Shown here one piece after another: positions 50,158 through 63,957 of a stretch of 64,000 bases of DNA. The DNA lies in the NCBI RefSeq assembly GCF_017562075.2, contig NC_054085.1:7733259-7797258 (forward strand). The letters are read 5' to 3'. The stretch is from Anopheles merus. Its lineage: Eukaryota; Arthropoda; Insecta; Diptera; Culicidae. Numbering within the stretch: the stretch's first letter is position 1; every line of letters starts with the position of its first letter. Under the pieces are notes generated by a model. It was not told where the DNA came from. It saw only the letters and a program-made list of their open reading frames with translations, and did not search any database. A program made the position numbers and the translations under genes.

Positions 50158-52512
50158 AATAATAACAAACAAAATAGTTATGTAAATGTTGTTGTTATAC
50201 ACGAATGTAATCAACTGTTTCATTTATTCTAAACTACACACGAACTTATCGATGAATTATATTTACTTTGAACACTCTCCTAAAGTAATGAAATGATGAA
50301 ACCATATGCTTAACTTTAAAAGAAACTGGTAACTGTAATTGGTTTTAAAATTGTAAACATGTAACATAGAGTTCCGAATTCAGAGAAATATGGATTAACA
50401 GTAAAACGAAGAGTCTATCTAAATCTATCTAAAATTAAGCAATATCATTTCCTAATTGGCGTACCATAAATACAGTGGCCAAGGGCTTCAGAATATGGAA
50501 AAGATTATGGAAATAATAATCAGATCCTTTTTAACCAATAAAACTAATTCACTAATTCACAGCAAAAGTCATTATAACCGCTCGTTGCCGGAAAGAAGCT
50601 CGCCCACGGATTTTCTAGAAGTTTGTCGGTCCCAAAAGCGCAGCAAACCGCGCGGCATGAGCAGACGTTAGGTTTGGTTCACCCACTAAACCACCACCTT
50701 CGTTCAGCTGCATCCAAATCTTCTTGAAGTTCGAGAAAACCGGTTCTGTGGATTTGAGGTGGTGCGTGGTTTTGTGTTTTCGTTGTTAGTTTTTTTTTTG
50801 CCGTGATCTTCCAAAGATCGATTGCTCTCCTTTTCTCTCGTCCTTTTGGTGCTGCGTATCAGCTGCTTCCTTTGCCGCTCTCGAAGCCCGTTTACTTGCG
50901 TGTTGGTAAATGCGCGCCACACACTCACATTAGCCCACAGATCAACCACGTTTGCACCAACACCAGCATCCCGACGAAGGTTGCATCTATTTCCTTTCTA
51001 ATGTGCACGAGCTTCTTGAATGCACGATGCACCACCACTGCAACCGTACACCCCAACCAGGGGCAAACGGGCTTGAGTTTTTCGCCTGTGATCTTGTTCA
51101 GATTTCCTGTCCAACTCCACCCGTATCCAGTGCAACAGTACTGAGAACATCAATCTTTCATTCCGTCTGGTTTTGGGTAACTTTCGTCGGTCGGTAGCTG
51201 AGCATGGAGGGGTGTGGATAGGCAGCGAATGGTGTACAGAGGATTGCCTCTAATCCTGGATTAATGGTGCTTAGCGGTCTTATTTTCGGTTGCATGGGCT
51301 CTACGCATTTGTCCACGACCGATCAGATTGGTTTTATGTAAGACCGTTCCATACAATCCATAGAACCATTCGGTAATGCTAGGGGCATAAAAATGTATGC
51401 ATTGTTATGGTCTTTTTATCGCTTTTTTAAGCATTGCTCTCCCACCATACTCCTTGGCTATTGGATTGAAGGGAGATTTGAGCCACTTGCAGCTAGATCG
51501 ATGTCTTTGAAAGATCGGAGGCATGATTTGGAATACCAAGAGTGTTATGGAACTCGTATGCACCTCCTGGATCCTGTTGCTCTCCTGCTTTGTTTAGTTT
51601 TTACCACACTGGCTCAAATAGTTCTTCCCAGCACTCCACTTTATGATCTTCACCGGTACATTACTACGGCAAGCATACAGCAACATTTTACGGTTTAAAT
51701 TAGAATTCTAAGAGCTGTTCTGTGTGAGTGAGTGTATTTTTTTTTTCTATCCTAAACCATGCGGGAACGTGTTACAAACAGTCACAGTGTGGTCTCCGTA
51801 CATGTTCCTTCCTACCATTTGTTTGGCATTTGTTTTGAGTGCTTATTTGTCGAAAGTTGAAATATGAGCGACGGCTTTTGTTTTGGTTAGGGGAGGATGT
51901 ACATTTTCCTTTGCTTGCGCCCCTTTTTTCGTGTTCCGCTTCCTAACGCAGCATGACGTACGTAGGGCTAGGGATGAACCAATAAAACGATAATGCCCAA
52001 AATGGGATCACTCTAATAAGCAGCTGGGAGTGGTTTTTTATAAATTGATTTAAAATATCGTTTAATTATTTAAAAAAAAATTATTAAACTGATTAATCAT
52101 GACGCAGTTGTCTACACCTGCATAAATACGTGTCTAGCCAAACTGACTGTAATTACTACATTTTCAACAGTTCTTCATCTTTAAAGAAAAATTAATATGG
52201 TAATATATTTACAGCTTCGATTTGCTGAAAAGAGAAGACATGTTATCAACAGATGTTGTCCTCTTTTTGACATTGTTTTGGAGATTTTTTTCAGTAATGT
52301 ATTAACAGGTTTATTAATTTTAGTGGCGTAATTTTAAAAATAGATTTAAAGGATTAAATTTTCACGGGTTTCACTTTCACTAGATGTTTTCATCTGTTTG
52401 TGATTCTTATATAATATGACGTTTTTGATCAAGGCAAGTGACTAAAAAAATTAAATCAACACTAAGTAATTCTATTAAAATCCAATTCAAATCTTATCAT
52501 GTTTAAAATGCA
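50158..52512. other. Non-coding DNA with a GC-richer island at 50570-51700
   Basis: Frames in the island (for example 50803-51144 and 51393-51698) have no family likeness and overlap others. No splice-supported exon could be assigned. Confidence 0.35.
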
Positions 52513-53539
52513 CACACTTAAAAATATTTCACGACCTCGGTTAAAAAAACTGCCGAAATCCGTCGGCTCTTTCGATTCTTGCTGATATGTCAGTTGAAAA
52601 AACCCAGTAGCCGAAAATCAGTACCATTTAAAACTGAAATATCAGTTAAATAAAAATTTGAACCGAAACTCGGCAACACAAATGCCGAGCACATACGTTA
52701 ACACTGCTGTCACCGAGATAATCCGTCAAAATAACCGAGAATTCAGCTTTACTACTTGGATTAGCCGAGGCTCGGTATTCTATCTGTCATTCGCCATTCT
52801 GCTAAGCTCGTGCTAATGAAACGAAAACCTTTCGGAGTGATGTTGTGATGTAAAATAAAAAATGTAAAAAAAAATGAAAATGAGTCTCTCAGCGTGAAAA
52901 AAACGAGAATCAGTAGCGTGCGATCGAGCACAGGTATGAAGCAGGGTTGGGGCTAGGAAACTCCATCAGCGCACGCAACCGGTGCTCTTCAGAGCGTCGC
53001 TCGGAGCAGTCCCTATTTAAGGATCAGATGTGGAAGCTAATCCGATTGGTTCAACCTTTGCCAGACCGTTCAGACTTTCAGGATTCATTTCCGGTCACCT
53101 ACACGAGGTAAGTATCAACACTCGATCACATGAAATCTAAAAAGGGTTCACTCAGACTTGTTTCACTCTGCCCGCTTTACAGAACCGTGCCTGTACCAGT
53201 GCCCGCTCCTTGTCCGGCTCATTTTCCTGTACCGGTACCACATCCAAACGCTGTGCCCCATCCGGCGGTTGAATCGGCGCCTGTCCCAACGCTTTCCATC
53301 ACAAAAAAAACCCATTTGATACGCAAATAAAATCACTAAAATAAAAATAAAATGTTTTTATATTTAGCCGAAATCTCGATTTGCTCTAACCGAATATCTC
53401 GGTTAAACGTAAACGTCAAAACAAAATGACATTAACCGAGATGTCGGCAACAGAAATTTAACCGAGATCTTTGCCGAGATCTCAGTTGTGCAGATCTCGG
53501 CAAAAATTAACCGAGATTCGGCAAAATTTCTTAAGAGTG
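52513..53539. mobile_element. 1-kb inverted-repeat element with repeated CCGAGATCTCGG-type motifs
   Basis: The ends CACACTTAAAAATATTTC (left) and CACTCTTAAGAAATTTTGCC (right, inverted) are both followed by CTCGGTTAA, and TCGGTTAA/CCGAGAT words recur through both arms for roughly 150-250 bp. Target duplication is unclear. The centre (52850-53330) is unrelated, GC-richer, and holds a Pro-Val-rich short frame. It is probably a non-autonomous DNA transposon; superfamily not assigned. Confidence 0.65.
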
Positions 53540-54057
53540 CATGTTTTTGAAAATTATATGAAAAGCAATTTTTGCAGTACCGAAAAAATCGCGTATGACT
53601 TGTATTGTCAATTTTGTTACAACATCTGACAGACAAACGAGGTAATCGCGGTTCGTATATTGACTCATCCGAGGTCTGGTGACAATTGAATGTGTCAAAT
53701 GGACATTTTTTTCATCAATTTGCGAGTCAAATGATTTATTTCACATAGTTTATGCAAAATAAAATACAACACTCGTATCTCGATATGAGTTTTCAAACAA
53801 ATCCATCAGAAAAGCGGTAATCGGTTTCCCATAATCGCGCTACCGAGAAAATCTCTGCAGTGCCGAAGCAGAGTATCTCTGCGAAACATGATTGAAGGCG
53901 CGGAAGATTTGACAGCACAACTGTTCTACAAATGTTATAAACAAGGCGCGAATTTTGCAGTACCGCGACGATCTCGGTTCGTGTATTTCCAGCCTTAAAC
54001 AAATTACAGTTTTCGTCAATTCAACTACAGGTAACGCTTCAGACCTGCTTTGATATA

Positions 54058-54337
54058 CAGGTATTCCCCGATATACGTTATTAATGAGGACCAGAGGCAA
54101 AAGCGTACCTCTAACATAAGCGTAAGTCAAATTTCGAAGTTTTCATACAAATTATAGCAAGTTTTGATATCATTTTACTTGAAGTAGTAGATTTTGGCCA
54201 CTAAATTAGATAATTGATCGGTTTTCAACTGAAGATACAAGATTGTATAACTCGACCAATAGGGAATTTATTTGGCATTTGACAATTAATATGTCGAATG
54301 TAGAAAATCGCATAAAGTGTACATCGGGGAATATCCG
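54058..54337. mobile_element. Mariner-like MITE with TA duplication
   Basis: Left end CAGGTATTCCCCGATATAC and right end CGGATATTCCCCGATGTAC (inverted) are flanked by TA at 54056-54057 and 54338-54339. Related relics are at 33519 and near 11440-11800. Length 280 bp, AT-rich, no frame. Confidence 0.75.
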
Positions 54338-57300
54338 TAATACATTATGTACATCAAATTTGTTTGTAGTTTGCTTGAAATGAAACACTGATACATTAAT
54401 TCTTTGAAATAAAATTCGCGAAGCTCTTGCTATTTAGAACTGAGCTAAGGATTTTATGATAAATTACTAATAACCCATTAATTTGATTGAAAGCTTTATA
54501 AATTCTGAAAACACTCAGTATGTACAACATAAATTTTAACAAAGATCCTATACCTTTATCATCGTTTACTATCCCAATCGAAAACATTTAATGAAATATG
54601 TCCCACTTCATTGAAAATTACTTTCCACTGTACAATTGCACCATCAATAACGAACAAATTTCACCAACTTCTTCCCACATCTCTAGCACGATGACGAAAA
54701 GACACATTTGCACAAATCACAAAAATTAAATCGTAAATCGATGAAAGCGTCAACGCAGCGAAAGGCATCAACGATGCTCGAAACGCTCACTGCACCACCT
54801 CCATCAGTGTCATCAGGAGACAAAACATGGAAATGCAGTCAAATTTGTTCCGCAAGCCATCCTGACTTACGATCAAAATTGATAGACGCACTCGCATCCC
54901 ACCGTCTCAGGAAGTCGGTGACGGTGCAGTCACTTTTATTCCCGCGAACTGTTTCGATTGTTCGCTGTCAATCGGTGTGCCAATCTGCAGCCGCGTATCT
55001 CGTGGTCTGCTAGCGGCCTAGCGCTAACCATTTCGCTGCCTCGCGGAACAATACCACAGGAAACGGTGCAGCATAAAGTTAAGGCTGGTGCGTTGTGAAT
55101 TCCGAAAGGCTTCCAATGGCTAGGCAGTGCAGAATGTCCGAATGCAGGAGACCAGGTACCTGGTTTATGGCTTAATGCTCGTAACATTTATGACCGGAAT
55201 GAATGAATAAATGAATCGAACGTTACGAATGCAGCGAAAGGTCTTCGCTGGTTTATTAGCGGGTTGAATTAGCTGCATGACTGATACGTCTTCCTGTGAA
55301 GGGTTTATGCACTGCGACTCGTTCGATGAACTTTCGGAAAGCCGATGTTTTGTTGGACACGACACGAATTGAACGTGTGCTGATGTTGCTTTCCAATAAA
55401 ACATCATAGTGTAGATTTTACAATGAGGAATAGATCCAACAAATTTTAAACAATGAGTAACGACATATTCATCATTATAGTATGCAAAATTTTCCTGTGA
55501 ACTTTCAATAAGTTGTACAACATTTTACCGGAGTGTGGCTCCTTGAAGAAGCCAGTCGTTAAATTATTTCTAAAACATTTGTACAACATCAAAGCAAATG
55601 GATAGCAATCGGGATGAACACTCCCGAAAAAGCCCGCGACTATTACAACTTTATTGCGGCGACGTGTGACCACCGTTCTTTCCCGGCCAAACAAATGACC
55701 ATGAAGAAGAAGTAAAGAAGGGGGAGAAAAAATGAGATAAACACAAACGACCAGGCACGCACTTGCCGCCAACGAATCGTTTAATGAATCGTCGTTAGCA
55801 GCGTTGGCGACGCCGCCTTTTCACCGCGAGCTTCCAGACAGATCAAATGTTTAACTTTCCCAGTGTAAATAGTGCCTCCACCGTCTGCCTCCCACCTTGA
55901 GGGGAGGCATGAAGCCACACCACGTTCAGACTGGGCAGAGTTGTCGGGTTGACGCCTTCGGTTGGCGGAGTCCTCGCCGGTTGTAGCATAGCGTTCTGGT
56001 TCGGTTGATTGTATTAGATTGTTTCCGAACGCGCGTGGAGGTGTGCCTTCGACGCGCATGCAATGGGTTGAGTGGCATGCTCCGAGTACTGGAGGGCTAT
56101 CTAACCGCACCGTAGTATCGCGGGTGCTCTGTACGCCCTCGCGGCGGGCAACAGGAAGTTCACCGACGCTGTCACAAGAGAGCGGACGAGTCGATGCGCT
56201 TTGGCGATGACGGTGGTGGTGGTGGTTTTGTGGGATCTATGCTTCCGCTCGCTGTCTTTCCACGCCACAGTCAAAGCAGAGAAAATGGGAGAAAATCTAT
56301 GGGTTGGATCTATGGAGCGAGATAGAGATAGAGAGTGAGAATACCGTAAGTTCCGTGTTCCATCATGTCGTCTTGCAATGCACGTAGATTGGATGATGAA
56401 AAATGGTTTGCTGCAGTACATAACGAAAGCGAACGTTGAACGAATGGAATGAACGTCGTCTAGTAGTTTGCGATAGTACGTATACGATGACACCACAGAC
56501 GGCAGAATTAATTTGTGAAAGGCGAAATTACATTCATATCGTCTTGGTTATCTAAGGGTCCTCCCTTACAAGAAATTCGCTACTTTCGAATTCATATTAT
56601 ACTATTCTTTAGAGCTTGAATTCACGGGAATGTGAAGCTAAGAAATAATAGATAATATTCATGCTCAATGTAAGAAACTAAATTATCACTTTGAGATGTT
56701 TAGATGTTACGAGTTCATCGTTGGTAAACTCTGAGAGCTGTTCATTAGTTTAGGAAAGCATTTAATAGATCATAAAAAAATCATGTACATAAAAATTAAT
56801 CAAGATACAAAAGTAAGCAAACGTTTGGTGTTTCAATAACTTCTAACGGTTTTAAATGCATGAGGTGCGCTGCGCTACGAGCAGCTACGAGTGAATATTG
56901 TGTGCTGGATATTTCCTTTTTCTAGTCAATCGTAAAACAATAAGAATGTTGATCACCGTTTGGAGTGAAATATAAACTGTATGGCAAAGAGTTTCTGAGA
57001 AGAATTGGGTTCACAGCAATACTTAATAGTGCAAAAAAAAAAACAATACTTTTCAATCCTGTATAGTAACAGCTTGTTCCGTTGAAAGTTGTCCTTTTAA
57101 TTAATTTCGAAACGTTTTGGCCATTTGTCTTTCGAAGCAATTTTTTAACGTCAACTAACGCTGTTTTAAATGTTGATCCTTCCATAACTAGCATCCGGTT
57201 TTACGCAATTTGTGAATGATCATTTGATTTTTAAAATACCAATACACAACTTTTATTTTTACTCCATTAATAATTGAAATCCTTAACATGTTTAGTTTAT

Positions 57301-59619
57301 TTATTGACTAAAAATTATACGTTTTAGCTGTTTGGTTAGCCATTTGTACAGATTGGAAAAAATACAAATTCAAATAAGAATCAAACAGGAACTCTTCCAG
57401 TGTAATCCTATTTCACATATATATCCTTTACGAAGGGTTTCCTGTTCAATAAGATCTTTAAATTAAATTAAATGTTATACCAATAAAGTATAACAGTGTG
57501 AGTTCTAACTAGAGAAAGGAGCCACTATATAGGTAGCTAAAGCACCGTACAGCTGCCGTTTCTAGTGAACTTTTGTTTTAGTAGTTTATATTTTTATTTT
57601 TTTTTTAGATAAATAGCCATAACTGGAAGTATCACTAAGCAATCGTAAAAATGAAAATCCATGAAAAATAAATTGAAATATGCAGTATGCTATTTTTGCT
57701 TTTAAGCGAATTTTGCTTTTTTAAGTAGTGTCATTATGACAGCTAGATTTTTTTTTTCAAAAAACACGGCATGGTTTATGAGTCAGTACAGGATGCTTTA
57801 TACCAAACAGGACAAAATCCAGCAACTCATTAAAAGAAAGATGCAAACGAATCGATTCATTAATTCACCTTATCCTGTAAGTTGTCTGGTGAGTTTTTGG
57901 TGGATCTGCGTCAAACGAAAGAATGTTCTTTCAAGTTATGAAGTGATTCGTAAAAACAATCAACAATAGAAAGATTCATTTCCTCTCGGCACTCTAGAGA
58001 AATGCTTCAAACAAATGCACACAACCCTCGCCCCCTTCGCCTTGCCAAACACCTCATCTCCCCAAAACCAGGAAGTGCAATTTGGTTGACAATTGTGTGC
58101 CGGGCCACGTTTCATCCTACCCATCGTCTGCGCCAAGCAAAACCCCCGTTCCTTTTGCGGTGTCGGCATTTCCGTTTCCTTTTTTCTTTGTGCCGTTGTT
58201 TTATTTTGCATAAATTACGAGCTCGCACACGCAGGTACACATGTGGCCTCCTCCTACTTTCCCTCAGACGTGTACACATTGACGCAGACAATTGACAGCG
58301 GTACAGACACTTGACTCAAAACGGTAATTTCGTAGGCATTATGCCATTCGCTCTTTACTGTCACCCATTTACGCGCTGGTGTGAGTGCTTTTACCATGAT
58401 GTATTCTAAGATTCTCAACTCTGACATACTGCTGAAGTTGTTAGCAGTTGTCACGGTTTTTTGTGCCTAGCGCTTCTATTTTCAGACGAATATGGTAAGG
58501 AAGAACATGCATGCCGTGCTATGGGAGTCGTTTTAAGCAAGTACTTTCCCATCTCTATTCTGTCAAGAACCCCGTAAACTAGCGAACAGACTCCGCCGCA
58601 TGGTAAGAAGACAGTCATACACATACCAATTACGGTGGAGAGAAAAGAGGCGTCGAGCATCCAACACGTGCTGAAGTGGTTCAGTGTGTCGCGGTGACTC
58701 CGTTTCCTTCCACGGCGAAGTAAGGGGAGAGTGGAGTCTCCTTCGTGACTCAGAGGTTGCTGTTGCCGGTGGCCGGTTAGATCGTTTTGCCAGCACGCGA
58801 CAAATCCCGCTGGTCGCCGAATGGCAATACCTCATGTCAGCCCGATGAAGGTACGCGCTTGCAGCAGCAGCAGCATCTCGTCGTTGCATTTTTGCCCCGT
58901 TGACTGTCAGTTGGTCTCCTATTTCGGAACTGAGCATATGAGCAGACAGACACGTAAAAGCAAACGCCAAACCACCCCAACCCTGAATGGTACGAAAAAC
59001 CCTGCAAGCCTACCACTTGCGTTTTAATTACTGCTGCCGCCGGAGGGTGCTGGGGGGATGCACGTTTGCTTACCGCCCGTTGCATAAGGGGCCTTTTCCC
59101 CGTCCGTTGCAAATTCGCAGTCTGCGTCTTTTTCGCAACCTAGCTATCTAAACATATCTCGTTCTCGGGCCATGCTTCAAACGGGTCCGTTCCCAGTGCA
59201 AGGGCGCATGGCACCGCTGGTTTCCCATGTCCCTTGCTGGTTTGTGCATGCGGCTTGGTGGTGTGTTTCGGAACCTGTTTTTTCACAGCACGCGAACAAC
59301 AGCATGCACTGTGGCGGTGCGTAGTCTCGGCTCCGGGTCCTCCAACCCGCCTTTCGTTAGCTTCAACCCCTTACCAGCTGAGGTAGCAGCTTCTTGCCGT
59401 GTGCAACGAAGACAGAGCGCGCGATCCGTTCGGTGGCAAACAGATTGCAATCGTTGGACGACTGCATTTTTCGTTCTTCTGTGTGTGTGTGTGTTTTGCG
59501 CTTTTGCTGAATCTCGGACCCCGTGGGCCGCCCGAGAGCACGTTCGGGGGTCGGGACTGGCACGGCCGTACCCAGACGGGGTGGTCTTCGACGGCAAGCG
59601 GTTCCTTTCTAATTCTGCA
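54338..59619. other. Non-coding DNA with GC-rich islands
   Basis: Islands lie at about 54700-55200, 55600-56300 and 58000-59600, each with frames open on both strands and no recognised product. The stretch 55790-56200 is the most GC-rich and could be a repeat unit or a promoter. The intervening sequence is AT-rich. Confidence 0.35.
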
Positions 59620-59655
59620 ATGACGATGATGGACCCGTGTGCGGCCGGCCAGACG
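59620..59655 (+). CDS. Possible first coding exon of an unidentified downstream gene
   Basis: After a GC-rich leader, ATG opens MTMMDPCAAGQT and meets a good donor ACG|GTAAGG in phase 0 at 59656. The long GC-rich upstream region (58000-59600) would suit a promoter and 5' UTR, and the AT-rich sequence after the donor would suit an intron. No second exon was found with confidence, so this is a weak call. The frame also stays open upstream to 59227. Confidence 0.25.
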
Positions 59656-60415
59656 GTAAGGGGTACGTGTTGCACACACATAGTGCGCGCGGGATGGGGA
59701 CGCAAAGGGAAATGAAAGATTGATAGATTTTGCAGAAAAGGCGTAGAAAGGCTGTGTGCGATTGTGTGTTTGTGTGGGGATGTTTTTGAGTTGGAAAAGT
59801 TAGTGAGATTGGATCGTTATGTAGTTGTAGTGGGTTGGTGTGTTGGCAAGGGAAATTAAATTGCTTGTTGCTCATAGCTGCAGAATTTTTATATTATACT
59901 AATTCAACTAATTACATACAAAAACTCGAGATGAATATCTTTGTTTCTCAAATCTCTTTATGATATTTGTTAAAGCATCATACGATATTTCTGTTATTTT
60001 TGGAATAATAATTTACTTCAAAAGTATCCCAAAGAAATCATTGATTATTAAATGCTTTTGAATCTGTGTTTTAAGATTTTTTTAACCTAACATAAAAAGA
60101 TGTATAATGCCTTATTACCATTGAAAGCATGTTAATGAAAAGGAGAATCCAAATTTATTGTCAGTTACTAGCTTCTCTAAGTCTATTCTAAGTTATTCAC
60201 AAAAGTATAAGGCTTTTAGTTCTTATTCGAGAATAATATCAGATAACACTTTGAAAACTAATAGATAATCGAAACGAATTTTTTGAGATGGATTATTCTG
60301 GTATCACTAACTGTTTTCTTATCATCAACGACTATTAAGAAATTCATAACCAACATTTCAACATAATCTTATTAGAACTACTGCACTAGTGCTACGTGCT
60401 TTTTAGAGTGAAATA

Positions 60416-60713
60416 CTAAGATGAATCTTCAAGGTACCGTCAGCTTAGAGAGACATTCATGTGGAGGAAAACTAATGAAAGTGTGACTATGATGTATCAA
60501 AGAAAACACGAGAAAATCCAGACATCCTTTGAACAATATTTTTGTGAACTGCCATTCATTCATTCATCTTAGAGAATTTCGGCTGCTAAATCGCATATGT
60601 AGCTTAGAGAAATCATGTTGAATAATCATAAAATGTATGGATTAAGACGTGTCAAATTGTCATCATAAACAAACAATGAATCTAGAGACTACATCTTAGA
60701 GATATTTTACTTT
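60416..60713. mobile_element. Mariner-like MITE, second copy of the 30429 family
   Basis: GAGTGAAATACTAAGATGAA at the left mirrors the right end, which reads AAGTAAAATATCTCTAAGAT when inverted. TA is present at both borders. The internal phrases ACCGTCAGCTTAGAGAGA and ATTCATCTTAGAGAATTTCG match 30429-30719. Confidence 0.7.
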
Positions 60714-61079
60714 ATAAGTAATGAAAAAAAAGATAGCATTATCGGAATTTTATAGATTTCTATTATTCTAGAATTTAAAATCGTAATTCAAAGCTTAAAG
60801 GTAAAAATCGCATGTTACATTTGTTTCCTTTTTCTATCCGTTTGTTCTCTTTCAAACTAACGGTGTGAAGCTCTTTTCATTTGAAACATTAAAATATTTC
60901 TCAAAATCTCCTTCCCAAAAACTCGAGCAATATTTTATAACCTTTATCTAACCTTTGCCAACTTAAATATACTCATTGTGATTTGATAGCAATTAAAAAA
61001 GACAGTTATTACGCTCCGCCTTTCAACCTATCAGGCAGTATCTTCGAAGAATTATATGCTGATAAATAAAATTGCAAAA

Positions 61080-62300
61080 CATAAATTTCCTAATCCCCAT
61101 GTTGGGCAACAGCACAAAACGCATACAGACGCGCGCGAGCACCGTTGGATCCAAACTCCTCCACGAATGGCAGAGTCTGTTGCGCAGTTCTCTGTGAATT
61201 TAACCCTTAAGAGACGCGAACTGCACACCCTGTGAATAGTTGTTATTAATTTCACCGAAAACTAGCAAACTGATGAAAGAGGCGTTTTAGTTGTACTCAT
61301 TAATACTTCCAACAACATGCAGAACAATTTCTTTACCCGGTATATGTTGTGTCTCTCCGTTTCGCTTCATGCAAAGGTTTCTCTCCTTTTGTGCCGCCCG
61401 TTGGGACGACGTTGGCAGGCGGCGGGCATGCCCGTCCGGTTCGCCAAAACGATCGATGCCTGAGGATAAACGTTTCAAACGACAACCCCATGTCGCGCCT
61501 TCTGTTCCTTCGTGTCGCGCACCTCCTAATTCCCGCAGTCCGTGAGGATGCTGACCCGCGCGCCTTGTGAGGTGTAACCGTCTTGGAGCCCAGCGGAGCA
61601 CATGTGCACACGGGGGCCCACGGACTGTGTCGTGGAGACACTTTTGTGTGTTTCTCTTTTCGCAGACAGGCGTTTCGTGGTCGTGGTTGAAGCGTGCAAA
61701 CTTCCCGCGTGTACTCCCTTTTTCGCCCCCTCGATTCCGCAATCCCGTGTCCGTTCTCCGACACCGACCCTCACGTCCGACGCGGTAATTTGACCTCATT
61801 TCATGGACACCGCTAATGGCAATATTGTATGCACTGAGGAGCAAGGGGGCAAAGGGCCAGGAGATGTGCGGACGTGCACCTTCCGTCGGTGTGCTGGAGC
61901 GGTCTTCCTTTGCGCGTGGTCGTGCAGTGGTTTCAGTGGAGAGTTTACCGTACGTATGCTTGCGCACCGTCTCTGCAGTGATGTGCAGTTGCAGCAAACC
62001 AAACACCATCAACAACATCAACAACATCAGCAACAGCAACAACGACTTCATCGTGCCGGTCGACGAGCGTGACGTGACCCGGTGACTGTACCGCATATTG
62101 AGCACTTCCAGAGAAGCAGGAAGTACTGCCGTCATTGACGGCGAAATCAAGAGGTAGCTCAAGAGGGGTATTTGGAAATAGGAGTGTTTTTCGAGCCGCT
62201 CATCAAAGCGAAAGGCTGCAGCTTGAACCAACGAAGACGTCGGAAAGCAACAGATCGTCATCAAAACATGGTGAAGCTGGCAAAATAATAGGACAGATGC
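61080..62300. other. GC-rich island with a 325-codon minus-strand open frame of doubtful status
   Basis: The minus-strand frame 62264-61287 is the longest in the right half. Plus-strand frames are open across the same DNA (61291-61545, 61567-61788, 61803-62072). The product has no family likeness, and its leucine run comes from a CAA-type triplet repeat near 62008-62043. This points to an effect of composition. An untranslated exon or regulatory region is the better guess. Confidence 0.3.
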
Positions 62301-63957
62301 TGAATGGTCTATATTTGTAGGGTAATGTTAGATTGATTTCCGCTTTGAAAATGCATAGAGAGAGGGGAGTATATAGACTTTCCTATTTGCAGTCAGACTT
62401 CTTTTGAATAACATTTAATTGATTATTACCAAAAATGCCAGTATCATCTGACATCTCTGAAATTTCTGAAGCCAAGTGGGCAACATCATGTCATGACACC
62501 ATGCCACACTATTCTACGATACAAACAGGCAATTCACGGTACAAGTTAGCACGATGACTCATTGCCCTGCCACAATGACTCTCCCCTGCCTATCAGTTCA
62601 CCATCAGTCCAACAGCCCCACAATTGGCTCAACCTTATCAGAGACCTCGAGAAATGTTACCGAAGGCAGCGTTTGGGGTTGAAATTCGCGACCATTTTTT
62701 ATCACCCCATCACCACAGTGTCGATATCCGACATCGTTAACACGTTTGCCCGACATTGCCGAAAAAGTGTGTCACAAATTGAGCAGCTTGACGGTTCGCA
62801 GGCAAACGAACGATATGTGGCTGACAAAAGATGGCTGTATGTGCGGTGTGAGCGCAGGAACAAAATAAGGAAGGAAACCAATCAAACGACACGCATGTGT
62901 CTTATCGTACATTGGGCTCTTGCTAGGCGGAAAGTCGCCTAACAAGTTTGTCCTAGTTTTGCGAAAATAATAGATACAAAGTTAAAAGCAACTGACGACA
63001 AAGGTAGAGCCCAAACAAACTCACTAACATAGAGAGGATGGCAAATGAAAGAATTGTTTTGCAATTTATATTTACTTATCTCATAAGGTTTGGTAAAATA
63101 TTTTAATGGTACTCAATACATTGATAGTACAGCTGCATAGAATTTCCATATTCGGTAAATTGATAATTCAACTCACTAATATATTTGAACATCTTTGTTC
63201 TTTTTGCTTCAGATAAGTTGCCTTTGTTATTCTATTTCATGATTCACTCAATTTAAGACAAGTGTTTAAGGATTTTAGATGAAGAAAATGCAGAATACAA
63301 AGCCTTACATTTTAGATTATAACAGGATGTCAAAGGATTTTTTTTCCACTGCACATTTTGTAGGCCATTTTGAGCAAACAAAAACGTCAAATAAATAAAG
63401 ATTATCTTCCAATTAAAAAACCCCAATTGATGCTCAGAAAGATCATCTACGAAATGGCAGTAAAATTTAAAGTTTAGCCCGGCTTACTGGCGAATGAATT
63501 GGCAAATTATTGCAGAAAAGTTGAGTGTTTGAATAAATTATGAAGTGCTCTAACTTAACACTCTTGTGAGGTCTTGCTCACCTTGCTTTTCGTGTAATGT
63601 CATATTTTCCTAATTGTATTATAATTTAAAGAAACAGACTCGCGTAAAGCAGAGTTAAAAGAAGCCTTGAAAACTTGCTAGTTTTTTACGTGTTTATGTA
63701 AAGTATGTCACTGTTTAATGATGTCCGGGTCGTGTAAAATAAATTGGAAAAATAAATTAGGCTGTAAAACTAAATGTAATAAAATGACCAGAAATGCTAA
63801 AAACTCATTGGTACCATTTTTACAACCGTTTGCTTGTTTGCAGCAGCCACCAAGAACCCTTGCACATAGGACTGAAGCCACTTTTTTCCATTTCTCCACT
63901 TGCGTTTGTTCCCTGTTACATTTGTACGTTGCATTTTGTTTTCTCTCGGTGGCGTAA
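62301..63957. other. AT-rich non-coding DNA
   Basis: Short frames only (for example 62562-62942), with no recognised protein and no element with clear ends. Confidence 0.3.

Noticed and set aside
55781..56210. Overlapping 109- and 63-codon frames in a very GC-rich patch
   Set aside because: No family likeness or splice support; likely compositional, though the patch itself remains unexplained.
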